This document shows positions 1 to 5,058 of a DNA stretch of 8,146 nt, piece after piece. The stretch is from contig JBEKQP010000213.1 in the NCBI GenBank assembly GCA_049519595.1, forward strand, positions 1 through 8,146. The letters run 5' to 3'. Position 1 is the first letter of the stretch. Every line of letters begins with the position of its first letter. Made by a program: the position numbers and the translations under genes. This DNA comes from CAWBRT01 sp049519595 (lineage in GTDB: Bacteria > Acidobacteriota > Terriglobia > Terriglobales > Acidobacteriaceae). The notes beneath the pieces were generated by a model. The model ran no database searches. It saw only the letters and a program-made list of their open reading frames with translations, and was not told where the DNA came from.

Positions 1-180
1 GATGGGGGCCAGATTGAAGAAATCACGATGAATAATTTCACGCAGTTTCGGGTGCGACACTCCTCCCGGCTTTCGATTGATGACCAAGACCTGTTCTACA
101 TCGGGATGGTTCAGGCACTCGAGCAGTACACCTTCCCCGACCATGCCCGTTGCTCCGGTTAGGATTGTTCTAATTTTCAT
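1..180 (-). CDS. NAD(P)-binding epimerase/dehydratase-like protein, N-terminal part only
   Basis: Reading the minus strand from the ATG at 180-178 gives 60 codons with no stop before the window edge. The product begins MKIRTILTGATGMVGEG, a Rossmann-fold first strand followed by the glycine-rich dinucleotide loop (G9, G12, G15). The second strand ends at VLVINRKPGG (residues 31-40), where N35/R36 lie in the place that often selects NADP(H) in extended or atypical short-chain dehydrogenases. This matches the short NAD-dependent epimerase/dehydratase or NAD(P)H-binding family of about 220 residues, so roughly a quarter of the protein is visible. Substrate and pathway cannot be told from this part. 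No Shine-Dalgarno sequence stands out before the ATG, and I found no convincing promoter in the 100 bases upstream. The downstream context is outside the window. Confidence 0.85.
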   Translation of the reverse strand, partial: MKIRTILTGATGMVGEGVLLECLNHPDVEQVLVINRKPGGVSHPKLREIIHRDFFNLAPI

Positions 181-282
181 GAATTTTGTGTTTACTGATA
201 GCCATAACAAGTATGCCTTAAGCCCCGGATGCCGAGTCGACGACGGTTTGCAGGAAACTGAATCGCGCCGGCTTAAGAACTG

Positions 283-343
283 CCCCACCCTACCCAACGC
301 CTGGGATGAACCACCCACCCGCGAAACTCCGCCCAACTACCCC
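283..343 (-). other. Cluster of G-runs on the minus strand, possible G-quadruplex
   Basis: The plus strand has seven C-runs of three or four bases in 61 bases: 283-286, 288-290, 293-295, 314-316, 318-320, 332-334 and 340-343. On the minus strand these are G-runs. The four runs from 343 down to 314 are separated by 5, 11 and 1 bases, so a quadruplex is possible, though the 11-base loop is longer than the classical limit. It would lie in the 3' flank of the tat operon transcript. Function is inference only. Confidence 0.35.
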
Positions 344-376
344 ACTCAAGCCAACGGAAGGCTTGAATGGGCCACC
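340..376. repeat. Inverted-repeat intergenic element A, copy 1
   Basis: A 37-base element with arms CCCACTCAAGCC and GGCTTGAATGGG around a short spacer, followed by CCACC. The arms pair at 11 of 12 positions; the one mismatch is C-A on the plus strand but would be a G-U wobble in RNA made from the minus strand, so the folded form is favoured in minus-strand transcripts. A second copy with the same arms and the same trailing bases is at 4809-4847. Both copies lie beyond the 3' end of a minus-strand operon. It looks like a dispersed chromosomal repeat of REP type. Confidence 0.75.
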
Positions 377-435
377 GTCGAGTTCAAAACAGACGCCACC
401 GTATTGCTCGGCCAAGCGGGTGCGAGACGCGGCCC

Positions 436-470
436 ACCCTCTGAGAAGCGTTTTTCAGTAGCTTGCTAGC
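436..470. repeat. Short intergenic repeat B, copy 1
   Basis: This begins ACCCTC, passes through TTTTTCAGTAGCTTGCTAGC and ends at 470, eight bases beyond the stop codon of the M28/cyclase gene. The second copy at 4995-5030 shares ACCCTC, TTTTCAG and GCTAGC in the same order and nearly the same spacing. Each copy can form two very small hairpins: one around GAGAA/TTTTTC, and one around TAGC-TT-GCTA. No true terminator T-run follows on the minus strand, so it is not a textbook intrinsic terminator. Confidence 0.7.
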
Positions 471-478
471 TCAACCGC

Positions 479-1573
479 TCAGTGGGTGTCGAGGGCGCGG
501 ATGGTTTCGAGCACGGTGTCTCCGACGATTTGCAGGCTGGTGGGGCTGAGTTTGTCGAGGGTGTCCTGCGGGGTGTGCCAGAAGACGTTGTCGTAGCCGT
601 AATCGAAGTCGATGAGGTCGGCGACCGGGATGCCTAATTTGGCAAACGGCAGGTGGTCGTCTTCGACCGCGATCTGGCGGGCGAAGAAGTGCGATTGGTA
701 GCCCAGCCGGGTGGCCGCGTCTCTGACCAGATCTTCCAGCCAGACGGTCGAGTTGAGGTCGCGATCGATGTTCAGGTCGGCGTCGCCTATCATGTCCAAC
801 AACAAAAAGGCTTTGATTTTTTTGGCTGTGCCGTCCTGCTGCCAGAGCTGCGCCAGGTGCCGGCTTCCGTAAAGGCTGTCGGTGTCGGTCCATTTCACGG
901 TGGCCTCTTCGCCATCCAGCCACACCAGCCACACGCTGTAACCCTCCAGTTGCCTACCCCGCAGCACTTCGGCCAACTCCAGCAACAGGCCGGTGCTTGA
1001 GCCGCCATCGTTGGCACCCACGTAACTCCTTGGCAAAGGCAGGTTGGTGTCGTAATGACCGGCGACAACAACGATTCCGTCTTTCTTGCCCGGAAGCTTG
1101 GCGATGATGTTCCGGATGGGATACGTACCGGCGGCGGTCTGGGCGGAGAAGGCGTCATCGGCAACCGCGACGTGCTTGGCGATCAGCGTTTGGTGGATAT
1201 AGGCTTCGAGCTTTTGGTGTGCGGCACTGCCGATGGGGCGCGAACCGAAGGCGACGGCTTCGCGGACATACTGCATGGCGCGTTTGCCGTCGACGCGAGG
1301 CGCGGGAGCGGTGTCCTTGGGGATGACGAAATCGGCCGCAACCGGTTGCCAACGGGCGGAGGGCGAGCCTCCGGAGGGCACATCGCCCATCACAACCTGA
1401 TGTTCACCCTGTCCACTGCGCTTGCAACCCGGCGAAAATACTGCCAACAGGACGATCAAGACCGCGGGCCAGCAGAAAGAGCGCAGCGTTGGCCGCCGCG
1501 CCCCCTTGCACCACTCAAAAACAATCAGCGGCTGGAGCGAATTCCGCGCCAGACCCGTAGCCTCGCCGCTCAT
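479..1573 (-). CDS. M28-family zinc enzyme resembling glutaminyl-peptide cyclotransferase, exported
   Basis: A 364-residue protein in the M28 zinc-hydrolase fold. Zinc-site residues are visible: GHYDT (172-176), D189 in GANDGG, E222/E223 in DGEEA, and H333 in FWHT. The segment from DGEEA through W228 and DSLYGSRHL closely follows the animal glutaminyl cyclases (QPCT), and the other cyclase landmarks, LLDMIG (D260), DDHLPF (D305/D306) and W332-H333, are all present. I therefore favour glutaminyl-peptide cyclotransferase (formation of N-terminal pyroglutamate) over aminopeptidase, although databases would probably say M28 peptidase. The N-terminus has R26-R27-P-T-L-R before a hydrophobic stretch (34-47) and C50, which looks like a twin-arginine leader, possibly of a lipoprotein, although SPGC is a poor lipobox. 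The ATG at 1573 overlaps the tatC stop as ATGA, pointing to translational coupling. The open frame extends 35 codons further upstream, but only inside tatC. Confidence 0.85.
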   Translation of the reverse strand: MSGEATGLARNSLQPLIVFEWCKGARRPTLRSFCWPAVLIVLLAVFSPGCKRSGQGEHQVVMGDVPSGGSPSARWQPVAADFVIPKDTAPAPRVDGKRAMQYVREAVAFGSRPIGSAAHQKLEAYIHQTLIAKHVAVADDAFSAQTAAGTYPIRNIIAKLPGKKDGIVVVAGHYDTNLPLPRSYVGANDGGSSTGLLLELAEVLRGRQLEGYSVWLVWLDGEEATVKWTDTDSLYGSRHLAQLWQQDGTAKKIKAFLLLDMIGDADLNIDRDLNSTVWLEDLVRDAATRLGYQSHFFARQIAVEDDHLPFAKLGIPVADLIDFDYGYDNVFWHTPQDTLDKLSPTSLQIVGDTVLETIRALDTH

Positions 1574-2376
1574 TCGTCCATCGCCTTCTTCTTCCGGTTG
1601 CGCCGGGTCGGATGGACAAGATAGGCGACTCCGATACTGGCCAGGTAGAGCACGATCATTGGGGCCGCGAAAATGCACATGTTCATGATATCGGTGGTCG
1701 GCGTGATGATGGCGGCAATAATGAAAATTACCAGAATTGAATAGCGCAGATTACGCCACATCCAACCGGCGCTGATCACACCCATCAGGGCCAGAAAGAA
1801 GACCAGGATCGGCATCTCGAAGACGATTCCGAGGCCGAGGATGATGGTCATGAACAGGTTGGTGTACTCGCTGATGGTAATCATCGGCGAAAACTGCAGA
1901 CCATAGCCGATCAGGAAATCCAGTGCCGCCGGGTAGACCATTTTGTAGCCGAAGACGCCACCGGCGACAAACAGGCCTACGGTGGAGAACAGAAACGGCG
2001 CCACGTAACGCCGCTCCCGACGGTATAGCCCCGGCGCAATGAACAGCCAGACTTGGTACAGGATGAACGGCGAGGCTACGAAGATTCCGGCGATGAAGGC
2101 CACCTTCAGATACATATTGAAGGGTTCGGTCGGGTTCAGATAGACGAGTTTCTCGGCCAACCCATGCGCCCTCAGCGCCTCGAATATCGGCTTCTGCATG
2201 AGGTCATAAATCTGTTCGTGATACCAGTAGCAGACGGAAAACCCGCCCACAATGTAGACGATGCTCCAGATGATACGGCGCCGGAGTTCCTCGAGGTGAT
2301 CGAGAAAGCCCATGGACTGCAAGGCTTCGTCCTTGCGGGTACTTTCAGAAGAAGGAGGGGATGCCAAATCAGGCAT
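1570..2376 (-). CDS. tatC: Sec-independent protein translocase TatC
   Basis: A 268-residue inner-membrane protein, the twin-arginine signal-peptide receptor of the Tat export system for folded proteins. Six hydrophobic spans are visible, roughly at 34-52, 92-115, 128-150, 172-195, 211-226 and 233-253. Family landmarks include HLEELRRR (27-34) in the cytoplasmic N-terminus, TEPF (83-86), LYRRERR (117-123, with E121 at the position of the signal-binding glutamate of E. coli TatC), FEMP (E187, in the fourth span) and ITPTTD before the last span. Length is normal. The start ATG at 2376 lies inside the last codons of the tatA/B gene (8-base overlap), with AAGAGA upstream as ribosome-binding site. 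Its own stop overlaps the next start as ATGA. The arrangement predicts one transcript with stepwise translational coupling. Confidence 0.97.
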   Translation of the reverse strand: MPDLASPPSSESTRKDEALQSMGFLDHLEELRRRIIWSIVYIVGGFSVCYWYHEQIYDLMQKPIFEALRAHGLAEKLVYLNPTEPFNMYLKVAFIAGIFVASPFILYQVWLFIAPGLYRRERRYVAPFLFSTVGLFVAGGVFGYKMVYPAALDFLIGYGLQFSPMITISEYTNLFMTIILGLGIVFEMPILVFFLALMGVISAGWMWRNLRYSILVIFIIAAIITPTTDIMNMCIFAAPMIVLYLASIGVAYLVHPTRRNRKKKAMDE

Positions 2377-2896
2377 TGGATTCTCTTAATTGGGCCTTGT
2401 TGAGATTGATCGAGCCGGCATTTTCGCCCTGCACAGCCGCGAGATTCGATGGGGCCAGATTGGAATCATGTGTCGGGTCTTCCACCCCACGGTGCGCAAA
2501 GTCAGCGCGTGGCGGGGGCCCTGGGTCTGCGACGAGCGGTTCGGGTTGAGACGGCTCAGTTTCTATAGCTTGTCTGAAAGTGGTGGCAACGGTAGGCTCA
2601 GAAGGCGGCAAAATCTGCGGCTCGACGGTTTCCCCCGTGACGGGCTGAGCAATCGGTTGCTGTGTCGGGTGTGCTGAAAACTCCGTGCCGGCCGGGGCCG
2701 CGGCCGCTTTTTCCTGCTCAGTCGCCTCCACCTTCGCTATCTCGGTCTCGAGCTGGTTCTTGAACTCGTTGCTTGCGCGCTTGAATTCGCTCAGCGCTTT
2801 ACCCAGCTCACGGCCCATCTGAGGCAACTTCTTTGGCCCGAAGAGCAATAGGGCAAGCACAAAGATAAAAATCATTTCGGGCATTCCGAGATTCAT
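2369..2896 (-). CDS. tatA: Twin-arginine translocase TatA/TatB-family subunit
   Basis: A 175-residue pore or receptor subunit of the Tat translocase. It has the family layout: a short N-terminus, one membrane helix (about 7-19), the FGPKKLP hinge (19-25), an amphipathic helix (about 26-58) and a long tail rich in Ala, Pro and Glu that is probably disordered. Features point both ways: E7 before the membrane helix and a total length near 170 resemble TatB, while FGPKKL and the helix sequence resemble TatA/E. With no second homologue in the window it may serve as either, or as a bifunctional TatA. I chose the ATG at 2896 because it puts the membrane helix at the usual place; an upstream ATG at 2956 would add 20 unusual residues. 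No good Shine-Dalgarno precedes 2896. It is first in the operon and overlaps tatC by 8 bases. Confidence 0.93.
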   Translation of the reverse strand: MNLGMPEMIFIFVLALLLFGPKKLPQMGRELGKALSEFKRASNEFKNQLETEIAKVEATEQEKAAAAPAGTEFSAHPTQQPIAQPVTGETVEPQILPPSEPTVATTFRQAIETEPSQPEPLVADPGPPPRADFAHRGVEDPTHDSNLAPSNLAAVQGENAGSINLNKAQLRESNA

Positions 2897-2902
2897 GGCT
2901 GT

Positions 2903-2931
2903 ATGATACTTCGCCGAACCCCCGGCAGCAA
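2903..2931 (-). promoter_or_regulatory. Candidate promoter of the tat operon
   Basis: On the minus strand TTGCTG (2931-2926) and TATCAT (2908-2903) are separated by 17 bases. The -10 matches the sigma70 consensus at five of six positions; the -35 has only TTG. Transcription would start at or next to the ATG at 2896, giving an almost leaderless mRNA. That would fit the missing ribosome-binding site, but the promoter is weakly supported. Confidence 0.35.
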
Positions 2932-3062
2932 TGTAAGGACACGAGTTTTTTGGCATTCACAGAGAAATACAGCATCTTTCGGAAGCCGCGGAAAAGCTAC
3001 TTGCATCTGAATCACTAGCACCTGCGGGTGTCTGGCTCCGATCCCGTGGCGGGACCTGAGCA

Positions 3063-3071
3063 TGCTATACT
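3063..3071 (+). promoter_or_regulatory. Extended -10 promoter of the S41 protease gene
   Basis: TGCTATACT is an extended -10 element (TGN plus TATACT, five of six to consensus). No recognisable -35 lies 17 bases upstream, which is acceptable for extended -10 promoters. Transcription would start near 3078, about 46 bases before the chosen ATG, which leaves room for the AAGGA ribosome-binding site at 3111-3115. Confidence 0.5.
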
Positions 3072-3123
3072 TTTGAGAATCGGCACGGTTTCTTGCCACT
3101 CTGGCAGCCGAAGGACAATTTGG

Positions 3124-4731
3124 ATGGCTGGTAGTTCTCGTCGCTCCCTCTTTGTAGTGTTTCTGGTGATCTTGCTTTGTGGCTGTCTGGGCGTGGTTTT
3201 CGGACAGCGCATTGGAACCGGCTCAGCGGCCGGTGACGGTGACGTTCGCGACAGTTTGCGCTCGTTCACCCAGGTCTATGATGTCGTCGAACAGAACTAT
3301 GCCGAGGTCGTCGATCCCGGCAAAGCGATTTATGGCGGAGCCATCCCGGGAATGCTCCGCGTGCTCGACCCCCACTCGAACTTCTTCGATCCGAAGTCGT
3401 ATGCGCTGCTTCGCGAGGAGCAAAGCGGCAAGTATTACGGAGTCGGCATGCAGGTGGGCCCGCGGAATAACCGGGTCATTGTTATAGCGCCCTTTGCGGG
3501 CGCTCCCGCATACCGGGCCGGCATTCGTCCCGGCGACATCATCGTCGCCGTCGATGGCAAGCCCACGGACAACATGAGCGTCAGCGAAGTGGCCGAATTG
3601 CTGAAAGGGCCCAAAGGCACCACAGTCAAGATTTCAGTACTCCGGGAGGGCTCCGACAAGCCCGTCGAGTTCGCCGTGATGCGTGATGAAATTCCACGCC
3701 ACAGCGTCGATTTGCATTTCATGATCCGCCCGGGCATCGGCTATCTCCACATCAGCGGATTCCAGGAGACTACCGACCAGGAAGTGAGCAAGGCGCTGGA
3801 CGCGATGGGGGATCTGAATGGTCTGATCCTTGACCTTCGCCAGAATCCGGGTGGCCTGCTCAGCGAGGGAGTAGGCGTCGCTGACAAGTTTCTCCGCAAA
3901 GGGCAGGTGATTGTCTCTCACCACGGACGTAATTCGCCGGAGAAGGTCTACCACGCCCAGCACGGAAACGGCGGTAAGGAGTTTCCGCTGGTGGTATTGG
4001 TAAACCGCGGCAGCGCCTCGGCGGCCGAGATTGTCGCCGGAGCAATTCAGGATCATGATCGTGGCCTGATTGTGGGAGAAACGACGTTTGGCAAAGGGTT
4101 GGTGCAGACGGTCTACCCGCTGTCGGAAAACACCGGCTTGGCCCTGACTACGGCCAAGTATTACACCCCAAGCGGTCGTCTGATCCAGCGCGACTATTCC
4201 AGCATTTCGCTCTATGACTACTATTACACCCGGGACGGCAGCAGCCCGGACAACCCGACCCAGAACCATGATGTCAAGCTGACCGACAGCGGTCGCACGG
4301 TTTACGGCGGAGGCGGGATCACGCCCGACGTCAAGTTACCGCCCCTCAAGAGCAACAAGTTCCAGGATGCCCTGCTGCAGAAGTACGCCTTCTTCAACTT
4401 CTCCAAGCACTACATCGCGATCCACAAGAGCGTTGCCAAGAACTTTGTGGTGGACGATTCAGTTATGCAGGAGTTCCGCCACTACCTGGACGATCAGAAA
4501 ATTCCATTTGCCGAGGCTGATCTGGCCGACAATCTCGACTGGGTTAAGTCGAGCATAAAGACCGAGTTGTTTATCAGCCAGTTTGGCCAGGAAGAGGGGC
4601 TGCGCGTTCAGGCCGAGGCCGATCCCAGCGTTGTCAAGGCCCTTGACCTGCTGCCACAAGCCAAGCAGTTGGCCGATAATGCCCGCAAGGTCCTCGCCGA
4701 GCACAGCAACGTCCGGCTGGGAACTCGCTAA
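3124..4731 (+). CDS. S41-family C-terminal processing protease (CtpA/Prc type) with PDZ domain
   Basis: A 535-residue periplasmic serine protease of the tail-specific/CtpA family, which cleaves near the C-termini of substrate proteins. Order of parts: N-terminal hydrophobic anchor or signal (9-26), helical region with the usual YVV/DPHS-type motif (DPHSNFFDP), PDZ domain (about 104-190), S41 core (about 200-370) with DLRQNPGG (237-244), then a tail of some 125 residues. The catalytic dyad is complete: S299 in GSASAAE and K324 in FGKG, 25 residues apart as in Prc and D1 protease, with Q328 following. The N-terminus has SRR (5-7) and LCGC (18-21), so Tat targeting or lipidation is possible, though a plain membrane anchor is simpler. 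The ATG at 3124 is preferred over an in-frame ATG at 3028 because AAGGA sits eight bases before it and the leader then has normal length. It is transcribed away from the tat operon. Confidence 0.95.
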   Translation: MAGSSRRSLFVVFLVILLCGCLGVVFGQRIGTGSAAGDGDVRDSLRSFTQVYDVVEQNYAEVVDPGKAIYGGAIPGMLRVLDPHSNFFDPKSYALLREEQSGKYYGVGMQVGPRNNRVIVIAPFAGAPAYRAGIRPGDIIVAVDGKPTDNMSVSEVAELLKGPKGTTVKISVLREGSDKPVEFAVMRDEIPRHSVDLHFMIRPGIGYLHISGFQETTDQEVSKALDAMGDLNGLILDLRQNPGGLLSEGVGVADKFLRKGQVIVSHHGRNSPEKVYHAQHGNGGKEFPLVVLVNRGSASAAEIVAGAIQDHDRGLIVGETTFGKGLVQTVYPLSENTGLALTTAKYYTPSGRLIQRDYSSISLYDYYYTRDGSSPDNPTQNHDVKLTDSGRTVYGGGGITPDVKLPPLKSNKFQDALLQKYAFFNFSKHYIAIHKSVAKNFVVDDSVMQEFRHYLDDQKIPFAEADLADNLDWVKSSIKTELFISQFGQEEGLRVQAEADPSVVKALDLLPQAKQLADNARKVLAEHSNVRLGTR

Positions 4732-4758
4732 TCCCAGACTGACGGTTTCCCGCTATCC

Positions 4759-4788
4759 GGCCCGCATCTCGCGGGCCTTTTTCTTTCT
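4759..4788 (+). terminator. Intrinsic terminator of the S41 protease gene
   Basis: The perfect stem GGCCCGC (4759-4765) and GCGGGCC (4771-4777), with loop ATCTC, is followed at once by TTTTTCTTTCT (4778-4788). It begins 27 bases after the stop codon. GC-rich stem plus T-run is the standard Rho-independent form. Confidence 0.93.
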
Positions 4789-4808
4789 CGCACGCTATAC
4801 CTAAAAAT

Positions 4809-4847
4809 CCCCACTCAAGCCCGAAGGCGGGGCTTGAATGGGCCACC
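4809..4847. repeat. Inverted-repeat intergenic element A, copy 2
   Basis: This has the same arms as copy 1 at 340-376 (CCCACTCAAGCC and GGCTTGAATGGG, then CCACC), with the spacer changed from AACGGAA-type to CGAAGGCG-type sequence. The same single arm mismatch is kept in both copies, again a G-U wobble in minus-strand RNA. It lies just after the S41 terminator and about 210 bases beyond the 3' end of the minus-strand TPR gene. Confidence 0.75.
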
Positions 4848-4915
4848 AGCGATAGTCTGCTGCATCCGTCATAAACATATCCGCTCGAATCGTAACCGCA
4901 AGTCTCATCTCACTC

Positions 4916-4946
4916 CCCACATTTGCGAACCACACGCAAATGTGGG
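4916..4946. repeat. Perfect 12-bp inverted repeat (hairpin)
   Basis: CCCACATTTGCG (4916-4927) and CGCAAATGTGGG (4935-4946) pair without mismatch around a 7-base loop. No T-run follows on either strand, so it is not a standard intrinsic terminator. It may be an mRNA-end stabiliser for the rlpA-TPR transcript, a protein-binding site, or another dispersed repeat. Confidence 0.8.
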
Positions 4947-4969
4947 CCACCTGCCCCAACAAGCCAACA

Positions 4970-4995
4970 GGACCCCGGCTTCGCTCAGGATGACA
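4970..4995 (-). repeat. Dispersed-repeat-like motif TGTCATCCTGAGCGAAGC
   Basis: On the minus strand this segment reads TGTCATCCTGAGCGAAGC followed by CGGGGTCC. I recall close variants of TCATCCTGAGCGAAG as a frequent intergenic sequence in several bacterial phyla, including Acidobacteriota; that is memory, not a search. Only one copy is present here. It adjoins repeat B and may be part of the same mobile or dispersed unit. Confidence 0.45.
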
Positions 4996-5030
4996 CCCTC
5001 ACGAAAACAGCTTTTCAGCAGCCTGCTAGC
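4995..5030. repeat. Short intergenic repeat B, copy 2
   Basis: This copy shares ACCCTC, then CTTTTCAGCAGCCTGCTAGC, with copy 1 at 436-470 in the same orientation. It ends 28 bases beyond the stop codon of the TPR gene, so both copies sit immediately 3' of a minus-strand operon. Small hairpins GAAAA/TTTTC and AGCAG/CTGCT can form; sequence differences between the copies mostly keep the potential for pairing. Confidence 0.7.
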
Positions 5031-5058
5031 GTAACGAGGGCGACCGGCGCGTTGTGGC

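Larger units (their letters stand above)
181..478. other. Intergenic region with C-runs and two repeat elements
   Basis: This spacer lies between the 5' end of the epimerase-like gene and the 3' end of the M28/cyclase gene, both on the minus strand. The left 100 bases should hold the epimerase promoter, but no -35/-10 pair is convincing. The rest holds C-rich runs (283-343), an inverted-repeat element (340-376) and a second short repeat (436-470), listed separately. A 130-codon open frame crosses 77-469 on the plus strand, but it runs over the epimerase gene and the repeats and looks like no known protein, so I treat the region as non-coding. Confidence 0.7.

Noticed and set aside
77..469. 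130-codon open frame on the plus strand
   Set aside because: Runs antisense to the epimerase-like gene and then through intergenic repeats; composition is low-complexity Pro/Thr/Arg and not protein-like.
1055..1624. 189-codon open frame on the plus strand
   Set aside because: Antisense to the M28/cyclase gene, which has full active-site motifs; the antisense product resembles nothing.
3634..4269. 211-codon open frame on the minus strand
   Set aside because: Antisense to the PDZ and catalytic part of the S41 protease; a shadow of its codon pattern.
4916..4946. Hairpin as intrinsic terminator of the rlpA-TPR operon
   Set aside because: No T-run follows on the minus strand and it lies more than 100 bases past the stop codon.
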